A DNA stretch of 55,728 nt, taken from contig NZ_POUD01000022.1 of the NCBI RefSeq assembly GCF_003236395.1, positions 1 to 55,728 on the forward strand, read 5' to 3'. Each line of letters starts with the position of its first letter. The stretch's first letter is position 1. Positions 26,355-34,718 of the stretch are shown piece by piece. The notes beneath the pieces are model-generated. The model was not told the origin of the DNA. It saw only the letters and a list, made by a program, of their open reading frames with translations, and ran no database searches. Position numbers and translations under genes: made by a program. The stretch comes from Nonomuraea aridisoli. Its GTDB lineage: Bacteria; Actinomycetota; Actinomycetes; Streptosporangiales; Streptosporangiaceae.

Positions 26355-28220
26355 CTACGCAGCGGGGGCGGACGAGGGCGAACCCTGACCCCCGTCCCTG
26401 GCCGTGATCGCGAGGCGATCGAGGTAGAGGAGCTGGGCGGCGACGAGGGCGGCCAGCGCGACGGCGACCACGAGCAGCGGCGTGCCGGCGCCGACGTCGG
26501 GTGTGCGGGCGGCGTACGAGCTGAGCTGGTGCATCTGGCCGACCGGGGCGGTGAACAGCTCGGGATGCTGGGCGACCAGCAGCGGCCACAGCAGGTCGTG
26601 GGCGTTCACGAGCGTGACGGCGCCGGTGAGGATGCCCGCCATGGGCAGCGACGGCAGGAACACGCCGCCGAAGAAGTCGCGGTCGGTGCGCTCGGCCAGC
26701 CCCTTGCACAGCAGCGTGAGCACCAGCAGGGCCGGCACGCTCACCAGCACGGGCGGGATGAGGGCGGGGAAGGTGTCGACGAGGCCGAGGTTGCGGGCGT
26801 TCTGCCAGTTGGCGACGCCGAGGACGCCCGTGCCGGCGAACAACCACGGCGCGAACAGCAGCAGCAGCCACTCGCTGCCCCGCCCCAGCGGGCGCAGGCC
26901 GCCGATGCCGAGCGCGGCCAGGTAGGCCACGCCCACCGAGACGATCGCTCCGGCGAGGGCGGGCACCCAGGTGTTGACCTGGGCGCGCAGGCTGCCCGCC
27001 GGGCCGGCGGGCGAGGCCAGCACGCCGTCGATCCACGGCCAGGCGCACAGCAGCGCGACGGCGACCACGACGACGAGCGCCGTCACCCCGGCGGCCACGG
27101 CGGCCGGCCCGGCCGCCCGCCGCACGGGCGCGGCGTGCCCTGTGCCGGCGACCGCCTTGGCGGGCTCGGCGGGCAGGATCTCCGCCCCCGCGGCTCCGTA
27201 CGGGGACGCCGCGGCGTCCTGGCCCGTCGCGGAGAACACGCCGTACGGGCCGGCCGCGCCCTGCCCGGGGGATCCGCCGTAAGGAGGCGCGGGGAGTTGG
27301 GTGGCGGCGGCGCCGGAGGGCACGCCGTACGGGCTCGGGGCCTCGTCGTGCGACGCCCACGAGGAGGCGTCGGCGCCGGGGGCCGCCTCGCGCGGCGTCA
27401 GGGTGATGCGCAGCCGGAAGGCGACCGCGACGACCGCGGCGGCGACGCCGAGCACGGCTAGGAGCGCCCACGTGAGCGCCGCCACGGCCGCACCGGGGCC
27501 GAACTCGGCCATCCGGAAGGCGTAGTCGTAGGACAGGCCCGCGAGCGTCTCTGTGGCCCGCTGAGGGCCTCCCCGGGTGAGCACCATGCCGAACGAGAAC
27601 GCCTGCAGCCCGACGGCGACGACGGCGAGCGCGAGCAGCGCCCCGACGGCGAGCAGCGCGGGCCCAGGGGTGCCGCCGCGCAGGACCGGCAGGTACGCGA
27701 TGAGGGCCAGCGCGCACACGACGCCGAACGTGGCCGCGGCGACGACCAGCCGCAGCGAGCCGGGGGCGGTGGCGGCCTCGCGCAGCCCCTCGGCCAGGGT
27801 GACGACGCCGGACGCGTTGGGCATCAGGCCGCGCGTCCAGGCGGCCGCGACCCCGACCGGCGCGAACGTGACGACCGCGAACGACAGCGCGATGCGTGCG
27901 GCCCGCCTCGGCCACGTGCCGGCGCGATCGAGCGCCAGCGCCAGCAGCGGGCCGACCACCACGGTCACCAGCAGCGGGATGAGGGTCAGGGACAGCGTGA
28001 ACCCCAGCGCCCGCCAGAACTCGCCGCCGCCGAGCAGCTCGGCGTAGTTGGCCGTCCCCGCGTAGGTGCTCTCCCGCAGGACGCCGCCGCGCTGGAAACT
28101 GAGCCAGATCGTCTGACCCGTGGGCAGGACGAGCGTGATGAGGGTGCCCAGCAGCGCGGGCACGGCCAGCAGCCAGCCGAGCGCGGGAGACGCGGAGTGT
28201 GGGGGGTTGGGGGAAGTCAC
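26355..28220 (-). CDS. Fused two-domain ABC sugar permease-like membrane protein
   Basis: The protein has about 621 residues and roughly 12-14 hydrophobic helices in two halves. The first half resembles MalF-type permeases (LALGWLLAVP-like first helix, then TGQTIWLSFQRGG and YAELLGG). The second half resembles a MalG-type partner (LLFAPWLFAGTGVLGVANWQN, VTLVNAHDLLWPLL). They are joined by a Pro/Gly/Ala linker with four PYG motifs (about residues 295-345). A normal EAA loop for contacting the ATPase is not obvious. No binding protein or ATPase gene is near. GTG 28220 is the likeliest start, but its ribosome binding site is weak. Confidence 0.72.
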   Translation of the reverse strand: MTSPNPPHSASPALGWLLAVPALLGTLITLVLPTGQTIWLSFQRGGVLRESTYAGTANYAELLGGGEFWRALGFTLSLTLIPLLVTVVVGPLLALALDRAGTWPRRAARIALSFAVVTFAPVGVAAAWTRGLMPNASGVVTLAEGLREAATAPGSLRLVVAAATFGVVCALALIAYLPVLRGGTPGPALLAVGALLALAVVAVGLQAFSFGMVLTRGGPQRATETLAGLSYDYAFRMAEFGPGAAVAALTWALLAVLGVAAAVVAVAFRLRITLTPREAAPGADASSWASHDEAPSPYGVPSGAAATQLPAPPYGGSPGQGAAGPYGVFSATGQDAAASPYGAAGAEILPAEPAKAVAGTGHAAPVRRAAGPAAVAAGVTALVVVVAVALLCAWPWIDGVLASPAGPAGSLRAQVNTWVPALAGAIVSVGVAYLAALGIGGLRPLGRGSEWLLLLFAPWLFAGTGVLGVANWQNARNLGLVDTFPALIPPVLVSVPALLVLTLLCKGLAERTDRDFFGGVFLPSLPMAGILTGAVTLVNAHDLLWPLLVAQHPELFTAPVGQMHQLSSYAARTPDVGAGTPLLVVAVALAALVAAQLLYLDRLAITARDGGQGSPSSAPAA

Positions 28221-28300
28221 GTCGCCCGACCCTACGCCGACCCGGCCACCTCGCGCACGCCGAAAAGCCGTCGGCTCGCGAGGGGCGAACAAGCCCCCGG

Positions 28301-28342
28301 CACACGAAGGGGCCCGGCGGAGAACCGGGCCCGTGGCGTGTG
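28301..28342 (-). terminator. Terminator after yebC
   Basis: An outer CACACG/CGTGTG pair and an inner GGGCCCGG/CCGGGCCC stem with a seven-base loop lie 14 bases past the yebC stop. It separates pdxT-yebC from the permease gene. Confidence 0.8.
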
Positions 28343-28355
28343 CGGCGCGGGGCCG

Positions 28356-29105
28356 TCAGTCGAGGGCGGCCAGGACCTCGTCGGAGACGTCGAAGTTGGC
28401 GAAGACGTTCTGCACGTCGTCGCTGTCCTCCAGTGCCTCGATGAGGCGGAACACCTTCTTGGCGCCCTCCTCGTCGAGCGGCACGCTCATGGTGGGCACG
28501 AAGCTGGACTCGGCGGAGTCGTAGTCGATGCCGGCGTCCTGCAGCGCCTTGCGCACCGGCACGAGGTCGCCCGCCTCGCAGATGACCTCGAAGGAGTCGC
28601 CGATGTCGTTGACCTCCTCGGCGCCCGCGTCGAGGACGGCCATCAGCACGGTGTCCTCGTCGAGGCCGTTCTTGGGGACGATCACGACGCCCTTGCGGTT
28701 GAACATGTACGAGACCGACCCGGGGTCGGCCAGCGAGCCGCCGTTGCGGGTCAGCGCCACGCGCACCTCGGAGGCGGCGCGGTTGCGGTTGTCGGTGAGG
28801 CACTCGATGAGCACCGCGACGCCGCCGGGCGCGTAGCCCTCGTACATGATCGTCTGCCAGTCGGCGCCGCCGGCCTCGAGGCCGCCGCCGCGTTTGCGGG
28901 CGCGCTCGATGTTGTCGTTGGGCACGGAGTTCTTCTTCGCCTTGAAGATGGCGTCGAAGAGGGTGGGGTTGGCGTCCGGGTCAGGGCCACCGGTCCGGGC
29001 CGCCACTTCGATGTTCTTGATGAGCTTGGCGAACAGCTTGCCGCGCTTGGCGTCGAGCGCGGCCTTCTTGTGCTTCGTCGTCGCCCATTTGGAGTGGCCG
29101 GACAT
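28356..29105 (-). CDS. yebC: YebC/PmpR-family protein
   Basis: The protein has 249 residues, full length. The N-terminus [23 protein letters not shown] is the family signature (quoted in part: [12 protein letters not shown], residues 3-14), and [19 protein letters not shown] is highly conserved. Family members act as DNA-binding regulators or as translation factors that help ribosomes through proline-rich stalls. It sits three bases after pdxT and just upstream of the ruv region, the usual position. Confidence 0.95.
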   Translation of the reverse strand: MSGHSKWATTKHKKAALDAKRGKLFAKLIKNIEVAARTGGPDPDANPTLFDAIFKAKKNSVPNDNIERARKRGGGLEAGGADWQTIMYEGYAPGGVAVLIECLTDNRNRAASEVRVALTRNGGSLADPGSVSYMFNRKGVVIVPKNGLDEDTVLMAVLDAGAEEVNDIGDSFEVICEAGDLVPVRKALQDAGIDYDSAESSFVPTMSVPLDEEGAKKVFRLIEALEDSDDVQNVFANFDVSDEVLAALD

Positions 29106-29108
29106 TAC

Positions 29109-29687
29109 CTAGAGCTCCCTCACCATGTCTACGAAGTAACGGTGCACGCTGACGTCCCCGGTGAGCTCGGGGTGGAACGACGTCGCGAGCAAAGGCCCTT
29201 GACGGACCGCGACGATCCTATCCCCAGGCTCGCACCTGCCCAGCACTTCGACGTCGGCGCCGACGGATTCGACCCACGGGGCGCGGATGAAGACCGCGCG
29301 CACCCGCTCGCCGGCGAAGTCGAGGTCGGACTCGAACGAGTCGACCTGGCGGCCGAAGGCGTTGCGCCTGACCACCATGTCGATGCCGCCGATGGTCTGC
29401 TGACCGGCGATGCCGTCCTCGATGCGGTCGGCCAGCATGATCATGCCGGCGCAGGAGCCGTAGGCGGGCATGCCTTCCTTGATCCGCATCCGCAGGGGCT
29501 GCAGCATGTCGAAGGTCTCGGCGAGCTTCCACATCGTGGTCGACTCCCCGCCGGGGATGACGAGGCCGTCGACCGCGTCCAGTTCGGCGGGACGCCGCAC
29601 GGCGACGGCCGCGGCGCCGACCTCTCCGAGCATGCGCGCGTGCTCGCGCACGTCGCCCTGGAGAGCGAGTACACCGATCGTGGGCAC
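29109..29687 (-). CDS. pdxT: Pyridoxal 5'-phosphate synthase glutaminase subunit PdxT
   Basis: The protein has 192 residues. It releases ammonia from glutamine and channels it to PdxS. The class I amidotransferase triad is complete: nucleophile Cys79 in YGSCAGMI, and His172 and Glu174 in SFHPEL. The N-terminal [14 protein letters not shown] and [10 protein letters not shown] are family signatures. GTG 29687 has GGAAGG seven bases upstream. Its partner pdxS is not adjacent but nearly 4 kb away, with phoD, a marR gene and a decayed exporter in between. Confidence 0.95.
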   Translation of the reverse strand: MPTIGVLALQGDVREHARMLGEVGAAAVAVRRPAELDAVDGLVIPGGESTTMWKLAETFDMLQPLRMRIKEGMPAYGSCAGMIMLADRIEDGIAGQQTIGGIDMVVRRNAFGRQVDSFESDLDFAGERVRAVFIRAPWVESVGADVEVLGRCEPGDRIVAVRQGPLLATSFHPELTGDVSVHRYFVDMVREL

Positions 29688-30255
29688 AGCCGATCCTTCC
29701 GTCCGGGTACGGGTTTCCACAATTCAACACCAAAACGCCCTGCCATCTTCCTTTAGGGCCGCCCGCGGAGCCACCTCCATGAAGACGTCCTCGTGGTCGG
29801 AGACCCCGGCGCACGGTCCCTCTCGGGGCGAACATCCCTGCGCGGCGGCGGGTCGACGTGGCGCACTGGGCGGGAGACCCGCGAGGGCAGGAAGCCGACC
29901 ACCGACGTCGAGGTCGCCGCCGCCGACGGTCCGGTATCCCCACGTCGGAGTTGGAGCAGGCACCGGATCTGCCGGGTGCGGTTGGGGGCGCAGGCCTGAT
30001 GGGCGTCGTAGGAGGAGCTGACGAACAGGTCGATACCGCAGATCCGGAGGAGGGAAGGGTGGCGCGGAGGGCACGCGCGACGGACCGGCGCGGGGCGGGC
30101 AGCGCGTGGGGTTCGACGGCGACCCGCGCGCCCGTCCACCGCGGCCGCGGTGCTCTGCGCGCCTCGCGGGTGGTCGAGGCGGGTCGGGACGGCAGGCGTA
30201 CGGTGTGGCCGCCGTGGAAGGTCAGCTCCACGAGCCGGTGCGCCCGTGCGGAGGC
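29688..30255. other. About 570 bp without a supportable gene
   Basis: This GC-rich stretch between pdxT and the MFS remnant has open frames on both strands, but none shows a recognisable domain, ribosome binding site or consistent codon bias. No tRNA or rRNA signature was seen. It may be decayed coding DNA belonging to the accessory patch, or the pdxT promoter region, whose start cannot be located precisely. Confidence 0.5.
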
Positions 30256-30278
30256 GGCGGCTCGGGGCGGGAGCCGCC
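30256..30278 (-). terminator. Hairpin after the MFS remnant
   Basis: GGCGGCTC and GAGCCGCC form a perfect 8-bp stem with a seven-base loop, about 50 bases after the last in-frame stop of the exporter remnant. Confidence 0.5.
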
Positions 30279-30330
30279 TCTGCGGCGAGCGTCAGGACCG
30301 GTCCCCCACGGCATGGGGACCAGGCGGAGG

Positions 30331-31190
30331 TCAGGGCGCGGGAGCCGGGCGGACGCCGAGGACGGCGTGGTCGGCGTCCACGCGGACCAGGGCTCGCAGG
30401 TGGCGGCGGCGCAGCACCAGGACGGCCATGCCGATCGCGCAGCGGGCGGCGCCGGCCCAGTACGGCAGCCCCGGGTCGATCTCCTCGCCCAGCTTGGTCG
30501 CGATGAACGGCGCCGGCGCGCCACCGGTCCAGCGCACGAGGTTGTAGCCCGTCGAGGCGACGGGCCGCGGGGCGTCGGAGACCGCCATGGCCGACTCGGT
30601 GAAGACGGTGTTGTTCAGGCCGATGGGGATGCCCGCCAGGACGGTGAAGACGACGACGCCCGCGTGGCCGGACAGCGCGATGCCGATCTGGAGGACGGCC
30701 AGCAGCGCCAGCGCCGGCGCGCCGAGCCCGGTCCTCACCGTCGGCCTGGCGCCCGGCTCGAGCAGCACGGCGAGAAGCCGGCGGCCATGAGCGTGGCGGT
30801 GCCGAAGAACGGCGCCCGCCAGCTCCAGTCGCCGAGCAGGGCGCCGACGAGGGGGCCGGTGGACAGGCCCAGGCCGAGCGCGGCCTCGTACAGGATGATG
30901 GCCGATTCCGCGCCGCCGCCGGCGGCGTCGACGATGACGGCGAGCGCGGTGGCCACGAACAGGGCGTTGCCGAGGCCCCGGCCCGCACGGAAGCCGACCA
31001 GCTCGGCGACGCCGGTGGAGGTCCCGGCCAGCGCGGCGAAGTGGACGACCAGCGCCAGGCCGGCCGGCAGCGTGCGCCTGCCGCCGATGCGGCTGGAGAC
31101 CCAGCCGGTGACGAGCATGGCCACGGCCGTCACCAGGAAGTAGCCGGTGAACAGCAGCGAGACCTGGCTCGGCGTGGCCTCGCAGACGGG
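30331..31190 (-). pseudogene. Decayed MFS drug-exporter gene
   Basis: Two frames together make a partial major facilitator. Frame one (31190 to about 30775) encodes ATPSQVSLLFTGYFLV, the glycine-rich GWVSSRIGGRR loop and helices up to FFGTATLMAAGF. Near 30773 the sense passes to another frame (LAVLLEPGARPT then helices to LVLRRRHLRAL), as if one base were lost. The first membrane helix and start codon are missing, and a stretch equivalent to about one helix seems absent at the join. It directly follows the marR gene in the same direction, the classic regulator-exporter pair. A sequencing error could explain the frameshift but not the other losses. Confidence 0.8.
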
Positions 31191-31230
31191 CGCTGCCGAC
31201 GACTGCCGACGACTGCCTACGACTGCCTAC
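31191..31230. repeat. Four tandem 10-bp repeats at the marR-exporter junction
   Basis: The units CGCTGCCGAC, GACTGCCGAC, GACTGCCTAC and GACTGCCTAC lie in tandem. The last includes the marR stop codon. The exporter's lost N-terminus should be encoded just here, so repeat slippage or recombination probably removed it. Confidence 0.9.
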
Positions 31231-31649
31231 GAGCGGCCGAGCTTGGCCAGGACGGGCAGGGCGGCGGCGAGGGTGGCGCGCTCCTCCTCGGTGAGCGCGG
31301 CGAGTTCGCGGGTGAGGTTCGCGATCCGCGTCCTGCGGACGTTCTGCAGCCGTTCGCGGCCCTCGGCGGTGAGCTCGACCGTCCTGACGCGGGCGTCGGA
31401 CGGGTCCGTGCCGCGCGCCACGAGGCCCGCGTCCTCCAGCCGGTTGATCTGGACCGTCATCGTGGGGAGCTGCACGGCGTGCTCCTCGGCGAGCGCCGTC
31501 ATGCGCCGGGGGCCGTGTTCGAGCGAGCCGAGCACCCCGTACTGCTGGCTGGTCAGGGGCTGGCCGGCGGAGTAGCGCCTGAGCAGGTAGACCAGGTGCC
31601 GCAGCTCCACGGCGACCTGCTCGGCCAGGTGGGTGGGATCGTCCCTCAT
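31227..31649 (-). CDS. MarR-family transcriptional regulator
   Basis: The protein has 140 residues with a MarR winged helix: a dimerisation helix, then LTSQQYGVLGSLEHG, the recognition helix region VQLPTMTVQINRLEDAGLV, and the wing ARGTDPSDARVRTVELT. Such proteins usually repress themselves and a neighbouring efflux pump or enzyme in response to small aromatic ligands. A palindromic operator overlaps its own promoter. The ATG at 31649 has no clear ribosome binding site. Its likely former target, the MFS exporter just downstream, is broken. Confidence 0.9.
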   Translation of the reverse strand: MRDDPTHLAEQVAVELRHLVYLLRRYSAGQPLTSQQYGVLGSLEHGPRRMTALAEEHAVQLPTMTVQINRLEDAGLVARGTDPSDARVRTVELTAEGRERLQNVRRTRIANLTRELAALTEEERATLAAALPVLAKLGRS

Positions 31650-31658
31650 GCTTAGCCC

Positions 31659-31671
31659 AACTAACTTAGTT
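31659..31671. promoter_or_regulatory. Palindromic operator of the marR gene
   Basis: AACTAACTTAGTT is a perfect inverted repeat of AACTAA around a central C, nine bases upstream of the marR start. It lies at the expected transcription start, just below a TATTAG -10 element (31674-31679), so bound MarR would block the promoter. Its AT-richness is striking in this genome. Confidence 0.6.
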
Positions 31672-31701
31672 TTCTAATATTCCGTGACATGACATGAAAA
31701 G

Positions 31702-31728
31702 GCCCGGCCCCGGACTCCGGAGCCGGGC
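31702..31728 (-). terminator. Terminator after phoD
   Basis: A 12-bp GC-rich stem with one mismatch and a three-base loop is followed on the minus strand by TTTT, 11 bases beyond the phoD stop. Confidence 0.8.
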
Positions 31729-31739
31729 GAGCGCCCACC

Positions 31740-33422
31740 TTACGGGCGTTCGGTCTCCAGGCGGACGGTCTCCTCCACCGTCATCTCCTGCCTGATGCGC
31801 AGCGCCGGGTCGAGCGGGCGCACGTACGCCTGCTGCACGCCGGGCACGCGGTCCTCGATGACGAAGGTGGCCCGGGTGTACGCCTCGGCGCCGGGCGTCT
31901 GGACCCGCGGCACGACCTTGAAGTCGGCCGTCATCCGGTCGCGCTCGATCGTGGTGAGCACGTAGCCGCGCTGGTTGTTGTAGAACTTCAGGTGCGGGTT
32001 GATCCCCAGGAACGGGTGTTGCGCCGGGTCGGAGTCGGCCCCGTCCCCGCCGGTCGAGATCGACGTGGCGACCAGCTCCGAGCCGACCGTGGGCCCGGTC
32101 GGGTCGTCGTAGTCGAGCTTGAGGTCGCTGGCCCAGTGGGCGTGCACGTCGCCGGTGAGCACCACCGGGTTGCGCACCTCCGCGTCGATCCAGCCCTGCG
32201 TGATCCGCTGACGGGAGGCGACGTAGCCGTCCCAGGCGTCCTGCGAGGTGATCTTCGCGGGACCGGCGTTGTTGTCACGCTGGGCGAAGAAGACCTGCTG
32301 GCCGAGGATGTCCCACTGGGCCCGCGACTTGCGGAAGCCGTCCAGCAGCCACGACTCCTGCTCGGCGCCGGTGATCGAGCGGGCCGGATCGACCGCGGCC
32401 GGGCAGTCGCGGTAGCCGTCGCCGCAGCCCTGGTCGTCGCGGTACTGGCGGGTGTCGAGCATGTGGAACGTGGCCATCCGGCCCCACCGGATGCGCCGGT
32501 AGAGCTGCATGTCGATGCCGCGCGGGATCGAGGTGCGGCGCAGCGGCATGTTCTCGTAGTAGGCCCGGAAGGCGGCCTCGCGGCGGGCGAGGAAGTTCGG
32601 CTGCGGGTTCTCCGGCCGTTCGGGCACCTCGTCGGCCCAGTTGTTGTCCAGTTCGTGGTCGTCCCAGACGACCAGCCAGGGCGCGGCGGCGTGCGCGGCC
32701 TGCAGGTCGGGGTCGGCCTTGTACTGGGCGTGACGCTGGCGGTAGTTGGCCAGGGTCTCGGTCTCGGGGCCCTCGTGGTGGCGGACGTTGCCGCCGGGGA
32801 TCGTGTAGCTGTTCCTGGTGTACTCGTACTGGTAGTCGCCCAGGTGCAGGACGAGGTCCGGGTGGTCCTCGGCCAGGCGGCGGTACGACGTGAAGTAGCC
32901 GTGCTCGTACTGCGCGCACGAGACGAACGCCATCGACAGGGCGCCGCCGTACGACCCCGGTGCCGGGGCGGTGCGGGTGCGGCCGAGCGGCGAGACGTAC
33001 GGGCCGACGCGGAAGCGGTACCAGTACTCGCCGTCGGGGCGCAGCCCGTCCACCTCGACGTGCACGCTGTGGCCCCACTCGGGCGCGGCCACGGCCACGC
33101 CGGAGCGGACGACGCGGCGGGCGCGTTCGTCGGCGTACACCTGCCACTGCACGGTGAAGGGCCGCTGCGGCATGCCGCCGAGCCCGTCCTCGGCCAGCGG
33201 TTCCTGGGCGAGGCGGGTCCACAGCACGAAGCCCTCGTGGTCGGGGTCGCCGCTGGCGACGCCGAGAGTGAACGGGTCGGTGCGCAGGCCGCGCGAGGCG
33301 AGCGTCCTGGCGGTCTCGGCGGCGGGGTCGGGGTCGGCGTGCGCGGTGGCGGCGGGGATCGCTGCGGCGGCGCCCGCCGCTAAGCCGGTGACGAGGAAGT
33401 GCCTTCGGTTCAGTCGGGACAC
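31740..33422 (-). CDS. phoD: Tat-exported PhoD-family alkaline phosphatase/phosphodiesterase
   Basis: The protein has 560 residues. A Tat signal (RLNRRHFLVTG at residues 3-13, then an Ala-rich hydrophobic stretch ending near ATAHA) exports the folded enzyme. An N-terminal Ig-like domain (PFTVQWQVYADE) precedes the catalytic metallophosphatase domain with LHLGDYQYEY, VVWDDHELDNNW and VLTGDVHAHW, which bind the calcium-iron centre in this family. It hydrolyses phosphomono- and diesters outside the cell, usually under phosphate starvation. GTG 33422 has AGGAG six bases before it. No Pho box was recognised. Confidence 0.92.
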   Translation of the reverse strand: MSRLNRRHFLVTGLAAGAAAAIPAATAHADPDPAAETARTLASRGLRTDPFTLGVASGDPDHEGFVLWTRLAQEPLAEDGLGGMPQRPFTVQWQVYADERARRVVRSGVAVAAPEWGHSVHVEVDGLRPDGEYWYRFRVGPYVSPLGRTRTAPAPGSYGGALSMAFVSCAQYEHGYFTSYRRLAEDHPDLVLHLGDYQYEYTRNSYTIPGGNVRHHEGPETETLANYRQRHAQYKADPDLQAAHAAAPWLVVWDDHELDNNWADEVPERPENPQPNFLARREAAFRAYYENMPLRRTSIPRGIDMQLYRRIRWGRMATFHMLDTRQYRDDQGCGDGYRDCPAAVDPARSITGAEQESWLLDGFRKSRAQWDILGQQVFFAQRDNNAGPAKITSQDAWDGYVASRQRITQGWIDAEVRNPVVLTGDVHAHWASDLKLDYDDPTGPTVGSELVATSISTGGDGADSDPAQHPFLGINPHLKFYNNQRGYVLTTIERDRMTADFKVVPRVQTPGAEAYTRATFVIEDRVPGVQQAYVRPLDPALRIRQEMTVEETVRLETERP

Positions 33423-33512
33423 GTGTGGCTCCTGCTCGACGATCAAGGGTGCCGGACGCCCCGAGCTTGACTGGGAATCATGACGAGTCGGTGAACTCCA
33501 ACCGACAAAAAA

Positions 33513-33537
33513 GACGACATCCTTCGCGGATGCCGCC
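33513..33537. terminator. Bidirectional terminator after pdxS
   Basis: The arms GACGACATCC and GGATGCCGCC (two wobble pairs when read as minus-strand RNA) surround a five-base loop. The hairpin is followed by TTTTTT on the minus strand and TTTT on the plus strand. It lies between pdxS and phoD. Confidence 0.85.
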
Positions 33538-33687
33538 TTTTCCTGAAATTTCCGCCGTCAGGCTGTGGCGCCCCCGCCGGGCCGGGCCGTGCGGCCCGCC
33601 CCGCCGCGAGGGATCATGTCACAGGAGGATCTGTGGCCTGCGCAGACGCGCCGAACGCCCTCTGGAGGGGCCCTGACGCCTGGACGC

Positions 33688-34596
33688 CTACCAGCCGCGC
33701 TCGGCCAGCCGGTGCGGCTGCGGGATCTCGTCGACGTTGATGCCGACCATGGCCTCGCCCAGGCCGCGCGAGACCTTGGCGATGACGTCGGGGTCGTCGT
33801 GGAAGGTCGTGGCCTTGACGATGGCCGCGGCGCGCTTGGCCGGGTCGCCCGACTTGAAGATGCCGGAGCCGACGAACACGCCCTCGGCGCCGAGCTGCAT
33901 CATCATCGCGGCGTCGGCCGGGGTGGCGATGCCGCCCGCGGTGAACAGCACCACCGGCAGCTTGCCGGTCTTGGCGACCTCGGCGACCAGCTCGTACGGC
34001 GCCTGCAGCTCCTTGGCGGCGACGTACAGCTCGTCCTCGGGCAGCGAGGTGAGGCGCTTGATCTCGCCGCGGATGGTGCGCATGTGGGTGACGGCGTTGG
34101 AGACGTCGCCGGTGCCGGCCTCGCCCTTGGAACGGATCATGGCCGCGCCCTCGGTGATGCGGCGCAGGGCCTCGCCGAGGTTGGTGGCCCCGCACACGAA
34201 CGGCACGGTGAACTGCCACTTGTCGATGTGGTTGGCGTAGTCGGCGGGCGTCAGCACCTCGGACTCGTCGATGTAGTCGACGCCGAGCGACTGCAGCACC
34301 TGGGCCTCGACGAAGTGGCCGATGCGGGCCTTGGCCATCACGGGGATCGACACGGCGTTGACGATGCCGTCGATCATGTCGGGGTCGCTCATCCGGGAGA
34401 CGCCGCCCTGGGCGCGGATGTCGGCGGGCACGCGCTCAAGGGCCATGACGGCGACGGCGCCGGCGTCTTCGGCGATCTTGGCCTGCTCGGGGGTGACGAC
34501 GTCCATGATGACGCCGCCCTTGAGCATCTCGGCCATGCCGCGCTTGACGCGCGCGGTTCCGGTGACGGGGGTGCTTTCTGGCGTGCTGCTGGACAC
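33688..34596 (-). CDS. pdxS: Pyridoxal 5'-phosphate synthase subunit PdxS
   Basis: The protein has 302 residues and forms the dodecameric beta/alpha-barrel core of PLP synthase, which condenses ribose 5-phosphate, glyceraldehyde 3-phosphate and ammonia. The first lysine that binds substrate is in [10 protein letters not shown] (Lys89); the second lies in [29 protein letters not shown] is the conserved N-terminus. GTG 34596 has GAGG six bases upstream and gives the actinomycete-type start; ATG 34602 abuts that GAGG. The upstream region carries a strong inverted repeat. Confidence 0.95.
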   Translation of the reverse strand: MSSSTPESTPVTGTARVKRGMAEMLKGGVIMDVVTPEQAKIAEDAGAVAVMALERVPADIRAQGGVSRMSDPDMIDGIVNAVSIPVMAKARIGHFVEAQVLQSLGVDYIDESEVLTPADYANHIDKWQFTVPFVCGATNLGEALRRITEGAAMIRSKGEAGTGDVSNAVTHMRTIRGEIKRLTSLPEDELYVAAKELQAPYELVAEVAKTGKLPVVLFTAGGIATPADAAMMMQLGAEGVFVGSGIFKSGDPAKRAAAIVKATTFHDDPDVIAKVSRGLGEAMVGINVDEIPQPHRLAERGW

Positions 34597-34634
34597 GGTC
34601 ATCCTCACGGCTCTCACGGCGGATCGGTACGTTT

Positions 34635-34691
34635 GTCAGGACTATCGTAGGTCCTGACGGACCCGTCCCCCGACATGCCACTATGTCAGGA
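34635..34691. promoter_or_regulatory. Repeated TGTCAGGA motifs upstream of pdxS
   Basis: GTCAGGAC (34635-34642) and GTCCTGAC (34651-34658) form a perfect 8-bp inverted repeat with an eight-base spacer. A third copy, TGTCAGGA, is at 34684-34691. On the minus strand a TACGAT -10-like element falls within the spacer. The set lies 39-95 bp before pdxS and could be the site of a PdxR/MocR-type regulator. Confidence 0.5.
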
Positions 34692-34696
34692 TTTAT

Positions 34697-34717
34697 CCAG
34701 ACGTCCGGACAGTCTGG
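34697..34717 (-). terminator. Hairpin after the DUF3048 gene
   Basis: CCAGAC and GTCTGG flank GTCCGGACA, two bases beyond the stop codon of the lipoprotein gene. There is no T tract. Confidence 0.5.
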
Positions 34718-34718
34718 C

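Noticed and set aside
23973..27461. 1162-residue plus-strand frame across ruvA, ruvC, the acetyltransferase and the permease
   Set aside because: It is an antisense shadow of four real genes, with no recognisable domain.
29724..30074. Minus-strand frame of about 116 codons between pdxT and the exporter remnant
   Set aside because: It is Pro/Arg-rich with no domain, it lacks a ribosome binding site, and equally long frames exist in other phases.
31191..31230. Attachment-site direct repeats of a mobile element at the marR-exporter junction
   Set aside because: The 10-bp units are tandem and local, and no matching copy or recombinase was found at the other end of the patch.
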